This document shows, piece by piece, positions 34,567-47,026 of a stretch of DNA of 64,000 bases (its first letter is position 1; each line of letters begins with the position of its first letter). The DNA lies in NCBI GenBank assembly GCA_027579435.1, contig JANBPK010000738.1, positions 62,001-126,000 on the forward strand. The letters run 5' to 3'. The notes beneath the pieces were generated by a model, which worked only from the letters and a program-made list of their open reading frames with translations, made no database searches and was not told where the DNA came from. The position numbers and the translations under genes are program-made. The stretch comes from Candolleomyces eurysporus. Lineage: Eukaryota; Basidiomycota; Agaricomycetes; Agaricales; Psathyrellaceae.

Positions 34567-34705
34567 GGTGACGAGGCGGAACGGAGGACGAGAACTGCAA
34601 AGAAATTGTGAGAAAATTCAATTTCGCGCTTTGCAACTCCGATTTCTACTTGCGGAAACCATCGGGTCCGCGTCCGCCAACTCTTGTCTCCTCACCTCTC
34701 CCTCC
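34567..34705. promoter_or_regulatory. Bidirectional promoter, uS11m / QCR9
   Basis: 139 bp between the start codons of two nuclear genes for mitochondrial proteins, one ribosomal and one of respiratory complex III. Both must share this region, which would suit co-regulation. No specific factor site was identified. Confidence 0.5.
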
Positions 34706-35055
34706 AATGGCCGTACGTCTTTTATATCTCTTCTGTTGCTCCATGCTCACCGTCGACCCGCCCTCTAGCTCTCCAACTCTCTCTACAACACCTTTTTCAA
34801 GCGAAACAGTACGCCTCTTCCCCTCCGTCCAAACCAACGTGTTAACATTTTTCAGGTGTCTTCGTGACTACTGTCTTCATGGGTGCCTTCGCCTTTGGCA
34901 TTGGCTTCGACACCGGTGTTACCAAGTTCTACGATAGCTGGAACAAGGGTGTACGTCCATCTTGTCTCCCACCTTCACACCGACATCCATAACATACCAT
35001 TTTTCTCCAGAAACAATGGAAGGATATCCGCCACAAATACGTCGAAGAGTCCTAA
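34706..35055 (+). CDS. QCR9: Cytochrome bc1 complex subunit 9
   Basis: A small gene of 61 residues in four exons: 34706-34711 (only ATG GCC), 34769-34808, 34856-34950 and 35011-35055. The joined protein starts MALSNSLYNTFFKRNSVFVT and continues with one transmembrane helix (TVFMGAFAFGIGFD), then KFYDSWNKGKQWKDIRHKYV. It is the single-helix Qcr9/UQCR10 subunit that sits beside the Rieske protein in complex III of the inner mitochondrial membrane. The frame is continuous across all three introns (57, 47 and 60 nt), each with GT and AG ends. None of its exons is long enough to be noticed as an open frame. Confidence 0.92.
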
Positions 35056-35396
35056 ACTCAACGCACTTGTTCTCTCTTCGCTTGGCGCGCAAACAAAATT
35101 GCGTTGTAGACCAGCCTTTGGCTAGCAGCAGCCCACCAGCCGGGACACTTATCATAGGACTGCATAATCCCTGTAGACTCAATAGCTCGGAGACATGGAG
35201 TAATTTAACTGCCTTGAGCCCACCTCGCTGGTTGGAAAGTGAAGCCATGAGATGTAATTGACATACAAAGACTCCCAAGTAGTGGCCCATAACCGCCAGG
35301 TAGATTGGAAATGCGTGACATGTTTGTGACGGTAGCGTGAGCACCGGAGCCTCCATTGGGCTTGTACCCAACCTCATACCTCCTCATCCCACAAAG
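35056..35396. other. Intergenic region between QCR9 and the RNPS1-like gene
   Basis: About 340 bp holding the QCR9 3' flank and the promoter of the downstream SR-protein gene. I see no additional gene. Confidence 0.45.
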
Positions 35397-36400
35397 ATGT
35401 CCCGAGGCCGCTCTCTTTCTCCAGGACGCGGCGATGTCGACATCGACATGGATGCACGATCCCCCAGCGACAAAACGGACTCCAAAGTCGTCGTAGTCAC
35501 CAATCTGACACGTAACGTCGTCGAAGTCCATCTGCAAACCGTCTTCGGATTCTACGGTGAAATCACAAAAATCGATCTCCCTCTCTTTGGAAAATGTATG
35601 GTGATCCTCGTCTATTTATTGCAAGGCCATTATCACTGATATTGCCCCCCNTTTAGCTGGCCAAAACAGAGGAAAAGCGGCGCTAGAATATGCAGACGCG
35701 TCCTCTGCCCGGAAAGCCGTTTCGCATATGCATGGGGGCCAACTGGACGGCGCAACTCTCAAAGTCGAGCTATCGGACCTCCCCATTCGAAGACGCTCTC
35801 GCACCCCACCCCCTCGCGGTCCCCGCAATGGCAGAACTCGAGGTCGCTCCCTCTCACGCTCCCGCTCTCCTCGGAACCTCTCTCGCACTCCTTCCCGATC
35901 CCGTTCGCGGACACGCTCTCGCACAAGGTCAAAATCCCCACCTTTCCGGAGAGGCGGCGGCGGTGGCTTTGGTGGCCGTGGCAGAGGTGGATTTGGAAGA
36001 CGAGGTGGGCCTGCTGGAGGTCGTGACCGTGACCGTGACCGCCCCTACCGCCCAGGCGCAAATCGTTCCCGCTCTCGTTCACCAATTCGCAGGGGTGGAT
36101 ATGCCCCCCNAAGTTGGCAGAAGACGTTCTCCGAGCTATACCCGCGGAGGTGTCGGCCGTGGACGTCGTGCGTCAAGGTCCAGATCCAGAAGCTACTCTG
36201 TCCGCTCCAGCCGTTCTCGTACCCGGTCCTACTCTCCCCGCTCTCGTTCTCGCTCCAGATCCCGTTCAATGTATTCTTCATCGAGGTACAGTCGTAGCAG
36301 GAGCCGAACTCGCTCCGTCAGCCGTGGACGAGGCAGAAGTCGAACTTCTAGTCGTGATGACATTAGAGACAGCCGTTCTAGGTCACCCCGAGCTCTTTGA
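35397..36400 (+). CDS. RNPS1: RNPS1-like SR protein (RRM plus RS domain)
   Basis: Two exons (35397-35595, 35657-36400) give about 313 residues after the N at 36110 is removed. A short SR leader (MSRGRSLSPGRGDVDI) precedes one RRM (residues about 30-105: KVVVVTNLTRNVVEVHLQTV, then GKAALEYADASSARKAVSHM). A long C-terminal domain follows, rich in RS, RGG (GGGGGFGGRGRGGFGRRGG) and SPR repeats. This order matches RNPS1, a component of the ASAP and exon-junction complexes that affects splicing and mRNA decay. The intron carries another N at 35651 within its pyrimidine tract. The frame after 36110 only follows from the first part if the N is dropped. Confidence 0.85.
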
Positions 36401-36698
36401 CATCCTACGAATTCTATGTTATTTTATGTCTTTTAGTAGTTGCTCCGCTCAATTAAACCGTGGATTTCTTTCGCTGCTCAGACACTTGTCGGTGAAAACC
36501 GCTAATAAGACCTTCGGACATCTTGCATTCAAAATGAGGTACTTAGATTCATATGTACGTGTATAATAAATATATCCATGGGCAAGTTCAAAGCCTAGAC
36601 GAGGGTAGTTAATCGCTGGATATCGAATCATCATCCGCCAAGAACGGGCTATCGAGAGAGCATGTCAGTTATCACTAGTTCACATCGAAGGAAGAACC

Positions 36699-39600
36699 TC
36701 ACCCGTACTCGTAATCATTCCGGATAGCATTGGACATCCACTCCTCGTCAGCTTCCTGTAATGGGAAGCCAGGACCACCACCGATGCTCAAGACTACCGG
36801 GAGCAGCACCAGTCCGTGAAGTGCACCGGAGATAATTAGCGTCAACCACATGCGGAAGTAGTAGATCTTTGAAGAAGGGTTCAGTCGCAATATTGTTGAG
36901 GATATGAGAATGACATACCTCCAAGAGTTTCGAGCGAGTCAAAGCGAGTACGGACATGCCAATAAGCTTGGTGAAAGTGATGCCAGAGAGAACCTGGGAG
37001 AGAGCAAAGGAAGCAATCAGTGAGTAGATGTGCTAACAATACGATCGTCGAGACACCTACCGAAGGTCCAACATCCACCAAAGCAGTCCACATCCTCTCA
37101 TCCCGCTCCTTCTGACCCGCAGGATGATCCAAGGGAAGACCCGACCCGGCATTCATGAACGCCCGGGCGACATGAGCACAGAATTCGACCGCAATACCCA
37201 ACGAAATAACCAAGTTCACCAAGCTGATTGCGTTGAGACTGATGCCCCAGAGCGGCATAACACCCATGACACCAACCACCGTAAGCGCCACAACTCCCGT
37301 CACAATCGACCCTGTCCTCCACGATCCCAACATCACCGCCGTCACAAGGAGCACCGAGGCCAACCCCAATCCCAAAACCTCCTGCGTGATCGAAATGATA
37401 TGCGCATACTGGTCGAAGAACACGTAGAACACCGAATAAGGGAACACCGTCGTCCCCGTATTCTGCGAAATTTCATCCGCTATCCTATGGGATGCCTCAA
37501 ACGCGTTGATGAAATCGGCCTGGGTCTTCAACGGAGAATGGAACGTCCTGAAATGCGAAGCCGCAACCGAATCGCCCTCGTCGCTGATAGACACAGCGGT
37601 ACCAAACGAGGCCTTCCCACCCAACGGGCACTCCTCTCCCGTAGGCGAATCCAACCACTTTTTGAGGTAAAACATGAACTCTTCATCCTCCGGGAACCCA
37701 TCCATTGTGAGATTCCAAGGGGGTTGACGATCTTTAAAGCAGGATCGGCAGGCCCTCAGCGATTCCCTCGGTCCACAAAACTTTGTCGGATCCTTGTTGC
37801 GAACCCTGCAGCATCTGGTCTGGGCAGGGTCCAGCCATGCTAGGAAATCGTCTACCCACGAGGCAGTCGGCTGAGAAATGAACGAAGACTCCATTCTCTG
37901 CCGTTCGCCTTCCAACCGATTGGCCAATGAATCCTCCCTGCACGTAGGGAACTTGCCACAGATCGATTTCTGCCCGGGCCGTTTGGTGGCGTCGACGTCT
38001 GTAGACACGAAGTAGACAGGGGGTCCGATGTCCAGGTATGCATCGAGATTGTCAAAGTATGGCACCAGGTAAGAATCGGATGGTAGGGCAAGACGCTGGT
38101 CTGCAGGGTTCGGCAAGGGTCAGCGATAATCCTGCAAATTAATGTAAAAGGGGAAACCGCGTACCTAAGCCGAGCTGAATATGTTGCATCGAAATGACCG
38201 AAGCGACAAAGGACCCGGTGAAGACGATCAAAACCACGGCCTTGACGATGGGCTTGAGAAGGAAAGGTGCATAATATCGACGAACGAATCTCGCAAGGGG
38301 TCCCAATCCACTGCCGATAGGGACACTGTCATGCAATGCAATACGGGAGGAGACTTTGATGCAGGGGAAGCAGTCGACCCGATTCACCTAGTCACCGTTG
38401 AGCAATGACATCACCGACAACAAGCGATATGGAAGACTAACCTCGGAACGCTTCAAATCCAACGTAAGCGCGCTGACGAAGACTGTTACTTGCAGTGCCG
38501 CGTTCAGGAACACACTACCAGCTGCATACAGGGCGAAGTTCCTGACGGCGGGCATAGGGACCAATGCACCCAACGCAAATGCCGTCGTCTCGGTTATAGT
38601 GCTGAGCAAAATGGAAGGGCCCATCTTGGCGAGCGTTCGGGCAACTCTTTCCTCTGCTGCCAGATAGAGCGGTACAGAGCTTGTATCGATATCTTCGTGA
38701 GTCGAGTCGAACGGCGACCTTGATTGTGTTGGCGACATTGGCGGGTTGAACGCACTCCCAGGAGGCATTCCAAGGGCGGCGTTGGGCCCATGCATCAAGT
38801 TCTGCCTGTCCAACTCGTGCACGAGGAGGAAGACGTTGTCCACTCCGACCGCGAGAACCAGGAATGGGATGACTTCTGCAATGATTAGGGTAACTTTGAC
38901 GCCGAGGAAGGAGAAAAATCCAACGGAGGTAGAGACGGATAGGATGACGAGGATGATACCAAAGAGACCGAGGGTGAATTTGGAATCGACAAAAAGGGAG
39001 CGGGGCAGTCGAGGGAAGAAGCGTGGAGTATGTCTTGAGTCGACTGACTGGGCGGAGGAGGTGACGCTGGAAGGAAGGAATAGGCGAGGGAAGTTGATAG
39101 CCCAGTTGGCGAGAGACGAAACCAGGCCTTCCTCGTCTCTTAGATTTGCTCCGTTGCCTAAGGTGAAGGATATGTAGAAGAACATGGCCAAGTAAGACAG
39201 AACGACAATCTTGACATCGGTGTTGGTGCTCTTGTTGATCTCTTCCTCTAACGAGATTTCTGTCGAAAAAGCGATTTCCAACCCTTGTTCATACCGTGCC
39301 CGCTTGCTAAGATGGAGCAAATATGTGCGTAAAGTGTCTTCCCACTCCATAGCCCTCTGCTGCGTCTCCGGGTCCAACGAGTTGGAAACAACATACGTGA
39401 CCACCAGAGCTTCCGCTTCATGGTAGGAAGGCATGCCATTGACTGTCGGAACACCTCCCAGAACGTACTGAGGGCCCAGAGGCTGCTGGAAATCAGGTAG
39501 ACATCCCACTGGTGAATAAGCACATTTTTCCAACTGCTCCGCCCATGTAGTTTCGTTGTAATCGGACAAATCATTCTTATACCACGCCAGAACCGATTGA

Positions 39601-41117
39601 ACGACGCATGCGCCTTCTGATCCCGCAGGCTTGAAGCAAACATCGGAGAGCGTGTACCCGCTCGGCGAAGTAAGCTCTCGAATATCCTGCTCCACGGCAC
39701 TCCAATACTCGAGGCGGGGCCAGGAAAGAACGGGGGGNCTTCTGTCCGACGGTAATGGACGAGGTAGAAATGTTGGCTTCGATGGTACCTGGCACTGAGG
39801 TGACGAATATCTGCTCTGTGCGGTAGAAAGGCCCGAAGTTCTGGTCGAAGAACTCCTTCTGCTGCTTGCTTTCAGAGGAAGGGGCGACCCAAAGTCGGAC
39901 GGGATCTGTCTCGACTTCAAAGTTCTGCCAGCCAATGTTGAGGATTCCAACAAACACGGATACGATGGCGAACGTAAGCCATGGGTTTGAGGCCGTCCAC
40001 ATCCCCAAGCGGAAAAAGCTTCGCCTTAGGAACGCGTTGAGAGGGTAGTGACGAGGTTGAAGGGTTTCCAAGGGATCCAAGAGGGAAGCACCTCTCCCTA
40101 AGTGACGCGATTCCGACTGGGTTGCAAGCGAATCTTCGTCCAAGTACTGGGCAAGGGAGCCTGCTCCAACAAGGCTTCTGGTATGTGTGCGAGGAGAGGT
40201 AGTCTCGGCAGCGAGAGCAACCCTGTCGTTGGCTTTCTCTCGACGTTTGCGGATAGTCATTTCGACGACATAACCGAGCAGGAAGCCAAGGATCGCGAAG
40301 GAATATGCGAGGATGAGGATGAAGGATAAACATGACAACGCCCCCACATGGCACGTTGGTCCGTCAGAGGGAGTGGGAACGGGTGGGAGTGCTGGGCAGA
40401 CCTCTGGGCAATCGATGCAAGCGCACCGACTGAGGAAGTCAGGATCTGAGCACTTTCGTGGCGTCATGTCGAGTGGTGAGAATTCCGGAGGGGGGGNTTG
40501 AAGGGAAGTTGATTTGGAAGGGGCTGCCCATGTCTTGCTTGTCACCGAGGAACTTGAGGAACGACGTATAGTTCTTCGCACCACCGCCAATGAGTGCCAT
40601 AGCGTAGTCATTGGCGCTTCCTACTTGTACGCCCTTACAGCTGTCGTAGAATCCTTGCCCATGCTGCGATGAGACAAAGAAGTCGACGGACTTGACTGCC
40701 TCCTGCCCGGTCGTGGATATCTGGGTCGAGGTGATGTCGAGGAACGAGGCTTGGTTGGGGGAACAGGTAAAGGCACAGAAGAACGACCTAAAGTTGTTTC
40801 TGCACGCTGGGCACGCCTTTACGAGGGCGTCTACTGGGCCAAAGTTGTCGCGTAGTTTCTCGACTTGGTCCTCTTCACAGCAGACCGGTCCTTCCGCGAA
40901 GTCTGCCCCGCAAACATCGATCAACAGGCGTCGGGTGTCGTTGTCAGGCTAACAGAGGTGCTTAGTGCCGCATAGAGGGTGAGGAAAGCCGTTGGCGCAC
41001 CTCTAAGGGGACGCCGTCGTCCGGACATGGCAGGTCCCTAGCAAAAATGGAGTCCTTGGAGTTGCCACAAGTTCCGCGCATGGCACATCTGCCAGCGCCA
41101 TCCCTTTTCTCTTCCAT
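36699..41117 (-). CDS. NCR1: NPC1-type sterol transporter
   Basis: Large multi-pass protein of roughly 1,350 residues in about six exons. The N-terminal sterol-binding domain is Cys-rich (GRCAMRGTCGNSKDS, GPVCCEEDQVEKL, CPACRNNFRSFFCAFTCSPN). A sterol-sensing domain follows (KFTLGLFGIILVILSVSTSV, FLVLAVGVDNVFLLVHEL), and then a second luminal Cys-rich domain and an RND-type C-terminal helix bundle (LINLVNLVISLGI-like segment, here AISLVNLVISLGIAVEF). It moves sterol out of vacuoles or lysosomes. N characters at 39738 and 40498 break the frame; dropping each restores it. The first ATG in frame (41117, MEEKRDGAGRCAMRG) leaves no signal peptide, so an upstream first exon is probably missing from this model. 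Confidence 0.9.
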
Positions 41118-41326
41118 CCTTCGAAGTAGAGACACCAATATACAGTCTCTTGGGGCGAATTACGAGTTTACGAGGGGTGATGTGGAGAACATAAACCGAG
41201 GTCCTTGCTGAGTGCCAAGTGACGCGATTCTGCCAAATGAAGTACGTCCGGCCTGGCACGTGGCTCGGACCTCAACATTCTCGTGCGATCATAATCTAAT
41301 CCGAGGTGTCCTTGCAATTCTCCAAA
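41118..41326. promoter_or_regulatory. Divergent promoter region, NPC1 / DPH1
   Basis: 209 bp between the apparent start codons. Part of it may instead be the missing first exon or intron of NPC1, because that gene lacks a signal peptide as modelled. Confidence 0.4.
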
Positions 41327-43098
41327 ATGGTGACTGAATCCCCTCCTCCCAAGGCAGGCCCAAGCGCTTCAAAGCCTAAAAAGCGGTTCGTAGGCAGCAA
41401 GTCTGCCAAACCTTCGAAACCTGGCGTCAAGCACGTCGTAGGCAACCAAATCCCTCCAGAAATTCTCCAGGACGAACAAATCAATGCCGCTATCAAACAA
41501 CTTCCCTCCAACTACTCCTTCGAGATCCATAAAACCATCCATCACGTCCGAAAGAATGGTGCTACCATGGTTGCATTGCAGATGCCTGAAGGGCTTCAAA
41601 TGTTTGCCTGCACAATAGCAGACATTATCGAGCGGTGCGCAAGTTCCTGCAGCCACAGTTCGAACCAACGTTAAACATCCGTGCCCCGGTAGGTTCACTG
41701 ACGCTTTAACAGTCATCATGGGGGACGTAACCTATGGTGCCTGCTGTATTGACGATTACACCGCCGTTGCTCTAGGGTGCGACATGCTCATCCACTACGG
41801 CCACAGTTGTCTCGGTGAGTAGCTTGACAATACTTTGCTTTCTCATTGGCTGAACACCCTGATCAGTGCCCATGGACGTTACAACGATCAAAACTCTCTA
41901 TGTCTTTGTGGAAATCGGCATCGACTCGGTCCACCTTGTAGAGACGATTCGTGCCAACTTCCCAGATGATCGAGATACATTCCATGACAATCTCCTCGAC
42001 TCCGAAGACACTCGAAGTCAAATACCAGCGGGCGCAGCAATCGGTCCGAGCTCTCATCTAAGGATAGAAGACGCTAGGTCTTCATCTAGCCCCACTCCAA
42101 CAACCGAGTCTGGTGAAGTTGCCAATGCCAAGCCTCCTACCAAGCTCGCACTCGTATCAACGATCCAATTTGTCGCAGCTCTTCAGCGCCTTAAAGAAGA
42201 CCTCTCATCAGAACTCGCTGAAGAAAGCACACATCACCCAGAGTCTTCGCAGAGCACAAGAAGACGGATATGGAGAGGCAAATACGATGCTATCATTCCT
42301 CGTTCAAAACCTCTCTCCCCAGGCGAAATCCTAGGGTGTACAGCACCCACACTTCCAGATGTAGATGCACTGATGTACTATTATTTCCATTGACTTAATT
42401 TCGCCATTCACTGAACTTGGGCACAGATACCTAGGAGACGGCCGCTTCCACCTCGAATCCATTATGATCGCCAACCCCACCGTCCCCGCCTTTCGTTACG
42501 ACCCATACTCTAAAAAGCTCACTCGCGAACGCTACAACCACTACGAAATGCAATCCATCCGCCATGACGCAGTTCAAACTGCTCGCAAGAGCATCAACGC
42601 GTTCTCCGAGGACTCCATAACCATAGCAGGAGGCAACGCGGACCCTCCACCGTTGTGGGGCATAATACTAGGAACGCTAGGTCGACAAGGGAACGTCAGA
42701 CAGATGCAGGTAAGCTACCGCTCATCTCCTTGGATTCGCGCTCATTTCATCGTTTCCAGGCAATCACACGCCAACTGGAGGCATCTAACACCCCCATTCC
42801 CTACATCCAAATCCTCCTCTCCGAACTCTCACCTGCCAAACTCTCACTCTTCAATCCACACATCTCGACGTTCATTCAAACATCTTGTCCTCGACTTTCT
42901 ATTGACTGGGGATACGCTTTCCAGCGACCTTTGCTCAGCCCTTACGAAACAGCTGTGGCCGTTGGACAGACAAGCAGCTGGCGGGAGAACACAGTCGCTG
43001 GAGGAGATGACTCGAAGGCACCTCTTGGCGTCTACCCGATGGATTTTTACTCTGCGGGAAGCCCTTGGGCAGTTTCACGGGCGAAGGGCGAGTTTTGA
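41327..43098 (+). CDS. DPH1: Diphthamide synthase subunit Dph1
   Basis: Radical-SAM-like subunit that, with Dph2, transfers 3-amino-3-carboxypropyl from SAM to the target histidine of elongation factor 2. Five exons (41327-41634, 41693-41814, 41867-42374, 42427-42709, 42760-43098) give 519 residues. Motifs are [49 protein letters not shown] with the first iron-sulfur cysteine region, [10 protein letters not shown] and [17 protein letters not shown]. Then come [13 protein letters not shown] and [21 protein letters not shown] with the last cluster cysteine. The acidic and Ser-rich insert at about 190-240 is likely a surface loop. The intron phases all match. Confidence 0.93.
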
Positions 43099-46000
43099 GC
43101 CGCGCTTAGCGAAGCAATTCATCATCCTGACATGTAAATATCTCGAAATTTGCCCTTCTCTCGGCCACACGAGGTGTGCATATCGTAATTTTCATTGACG
43201 TCATTGGCGAACTAAAAATACATTGTGCATGGTAATCTTTGTCGAGGCTTCTACTTCTTCAACGGCGCCTGCAGGTGACAAAGCGCTGTCGGAGCGGTCT
43301 AAGCACCGAACGTGGCTCCAGATCTATGTAATTCCTCTCTGCACACGCCTGAGTCAGAATAATCGATGCTCCAGAACAATCGAACCCAAACTCGGTGCGC
43401 AAAAAGAGGTATCCACTATACTTGAAAACCACGAATCAGAACGCTTGAATATATTCAGAAAACCTCTACTGTAGGGTTTTCGTAAGAGTCAAAGATCTCG
43501 AAAACTTGGTCAAAGACTACAAAAAGAAGCAAAGCCGTCAACAACCGACCTAACAAGCATAGACTTTATTGATAGACATGTTGACGAGGTGGAAAAGGGG
43601 AGGAAGAAGGATATGAAATTCGCCAAGGCACCTCAAACTTTTGCTAGCAAGAGCATAGATGTCCAGACATGCCATCGAATGAAAGAGAAGCTCCCGAGAT
43701 TGCCTTAGACTCGGGGATACGGTCCCGCCAATTAATAGCGCACACAGACTATACAGGCTCTCTATAACAAACTCTGGTCTTAAAAGACTTCGAGAAGCGC
43801 GAGCCAAGTATGCATCGGCCCGTTTCTCTCAAAAGAAGGGAGGGTCCCTAGATTTCTGAGCGATAGTGACGGGGTGTGCCTCGAAATGAAGAGATGTAGC
43901 TCTATCTCTCCGTCGTAGCTCACCGTAACGTATGGTGGCACTCAAACCATAATGATGTCGAAGAATAATTATGTCAGACTCCTAAACTGGGATTAAGGCG
44001 CTTTTGCCTCCGCGTCCGGACTTCACAGCACCTAAAGATATGTATATGAGTTGCTTATCACTTACTAAATAAAGGAGCACATTCACCCTATCATAGAAAC
44101 TCTTCCTACTCTGAATCGCATTGCAGATGGTAGCCCTATGACCCCTAGGCTCAGCGCTGGGGTTCTCCCGTTCATTGAAGCAAGGCTGGTCATCAGTGTA
44201 GCGTGTCTATAAATACCGCTACGCCGCCGATCACTGCTTTCTAAAAATATCTCGCTTAGCACGATCGGTGCCTTGCGTCGGCTGGCTGTTCGATACACGT
44301 TTGCTCTCCTCAAAGAGTCAGTGATTTTCGCCTGGAAATGAAGAATACGAGAAGGCAAGTATCACAGCGCGAAGATAGTGATCTTACCGATGCTCGTAGT
44401 ATCTGCACTGCTTCTGGCTCTGCAATGGCAGCTGGCATTGACAAGCTCATCCTCGAACGTGCCCAGGCCTCACACCGGCTGCGCTATGGCCACACGTACT
44501 GCTCGTGTTCAAGCTGACGCAATGCTCACTAATCCAAGGACCACCATTGTCCTCTTTATACCGTCTATAGTAGTATCAACAGTTCCCGAAAACGGCTCTC
44601 CGCACGATTCCTCCTTCCAGACTAAGCGTGGTTCCTTCCAAGTTGAGGTGAGCCTCAACGCAGGAGACACAAGCCTAAAAGTCAATTCGGACCCCAACAA
44701 TCTGGCTCCTACAAGCTGACTGATTGATGCAATAGTTATGTCGCCACGACGTGGGCTGCTTATTATTCCGTCCGATATTAAAAAGCGTGGACTACACTAC
44801 CATCTGATTTACCTGAACTGGTAGAATGTCCTACTATATACAGACGCATGATGCTATCGAGGTTACTGCGGTTGGGCGCCTTGATGACTGGGATCAGACA
44901 TACCGTCGGTTCCTCGATTCCTTTTCGAGTCTAAAAGCATCAGCTTCATTAAATGTTCCCGAGTTCTGGTGGTACTGCATCAGTCAAGCAGAAAGCCTTG
45001 AATAGGACGCTAGTGGAAGCATCGCGGGTGATATGCAAGAGTCCTTCACGCTGAAATGAAGACTGTGCGGGCGCATGACTCGGTATAAGGACACCCACCA
45101 AAGATAACGGTAAGCGTGGCGTCATGCACCCCAAAACACCCCCCGCTCTCCTNAACCTCTTAACTTCCAAGTTTTCGCAGTGGATTTGGGCTCCCGGATG
45201 TCCGCGACGACGAGGCCGACAGCGAACATCGGAAAAGAACCTCCGTCGAAAAACACTCCGAGGATTCCTCCAGAATGGCGGACGGCTCCTACCTCCAAGG
45301 ACACCAAAACCGCCCTAACACCGGAACTCGAACCTATCGCGACATACACCTAAAAAGGCATGCCCGATCCCAGTCCACCTCCCCGGGTTGCCTCTGCCTT
45401 TAAAGTTGCAGCGCCCAAAACAAAAGGTGACAGCCACAGCCGTTGACTAGTGGGTAACATTCTATGACATTTGGAAATCGAAGGTGTTCCTAGATTTCCG
45501 AGTACCTTCCAGTATCCGTGCTCGTCATATGGATGCATGCCGCTTTTAGCAGGCGCTTGGACACCTACCTTGATGAGCTATGTTCGGAGGCTACTATTTC
45601 CCATACAATCGATACAGCACGCCCGACAGCATCGCAAGGTCGGATAACCTCGGTTGAGAGGATAGGATGGAACTTGACAGCATAATGCTAAGCGAGACCT
45701 AGGACGCCAGTGAGCGGGCGACAAGTAGGCATCGCTGCAGATGACGTCAGGATTTGCGTCGGCCATCGTCATTTTCTTTTCTTCTGCGTTGTTGTCGCTC
45801 TGCGTTGTCGTCGCTCTACGCTGTCGTCGAGCCTTTTCTACCCATCAGAATCAGAAACTGCCGTACGTTGCCTGAATGATTAGATAAAGACAATGTAATT
45901 TTTACGAGCTCCACAAAGCAGTACAACATGGAATAAATCCTTCGATTTCCGGACTAGCCGGCGCCTACGATTGGTTTGTCGCACTTAGAGAGGCAGGGTC

Positions 46001-47026
46001 GGGCAATTCAAAGGCCCCACCATGACAGCAGTATATATTCGCGCAGAGCATGCGTGCTCATCAATAGATAGCCCAATTCCCTCGGACAGCAAACCTTCCT
46101 GCTGAGGTATTTAGGTCACTGCTCTTCGAGCTCCAGCGAGGGATTTTGTTTATCAATCCACCCACCGCCACTCCCCGAGTCGGTCGCGGCTTCTCGACCT
46201 TCTGGTTGTATTCTCCGCTTTGTACGCTCTCACACTCCTATGCTATTCAATAGAGGAATGCCAGCGACCATTCTGTGATATGAGATGAATTGGCTGTGAA
46301 GCACGTTTGGGTTCTGGGGTGCTGATAAGATATGCATAGGGCCAGCGCCTGCACACAGACGGTGAAAGCAGGCGGCGGCGCACACAGATGACCAGCCCAG
46401 CTGCGCAAGGGACGGCCGCTCTGGAAGCAAGGTTATTAGCGTTTACTCCACAGAATGCTCCACTGCTCACCAAGAACAGAAAGTAACCGCACCGCATAGT
46501 CTGTTTTCTCAGAGATTCTTCACATGTATCACACTCCCACCCCAGATGGACAAACTCGAAGAACGCCGCCGCCGAGTAGAGACCGTCTGTCGTAGTAGAT
46601 CAGAAAGAAGAAAGAGCTTGAATTGAGTGTTAATGTGACGAGGCAGAGTTGCTATCGCAATGCGCCGATTCGTTGGCGCACTCCCGCTCTTTTCCAGAGT
46701 AGGCAATACCTCTTCGAAATCACACTGCGGCGCAGAGCCCTACCACGGTACCGGTTCAAACAAGCACTATGCGGCGGTGGGGGGAGGGCAGGCGCGAGTC
46801 CGGAAATTAATGAACGGACTAGTAAGGGCTGGTTGCTTTGTACGTGCGCGCCAGAGGAAGAACATAACTGCGAGACAGCATCAGGTGGACCCCAGGGTTC
46901 TTTCGTGCCGGATTCCACGAGTTGTCGTAAGAACAAAGAAGATAACGCTTGTGTTGCGCGATGCCTGCCAGCTATAGGAGCCTCTCCGATTGGTGAGAAA
47001 TTTATTTGCCGGATAGCGCCTGCCTA
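43099..47026. other. Gene-poor region
   Basis: Almost 4 kb with no gene I can support. Short open frames are present but lack family motifs or consistent splicing. The best are 44390-44719 (a hydrophobic leader MLVVSALLLALQWQLAL and then Ser/Thr-rich sequence) and a plus-strand frame at about 45168-45405 whose codons look protein-like (DDEADSEHRKRTSVEKHSED...MADGSYLQGHQNRPN) but which lacks a start exon. An N lies at 45153. The region may contain decayed genes. Confidence 0.5.

Noticed and set aside
44390..44719. Small secreted-protein candidate with a hydrophobic leader
   Set aside because: It has an ATG and a leader-like stretch, but there is no cysteine pattern, no family motif and no support from the context, so it is not listed as a gene.
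46660..46977. Open frame MRRFVGALPLFSRV upstream of the Tim17/22-like gene, as its first exon
   Set aside because: It has a presequence-like start but no splice that joins it in frame to the downstream exon could be supported.
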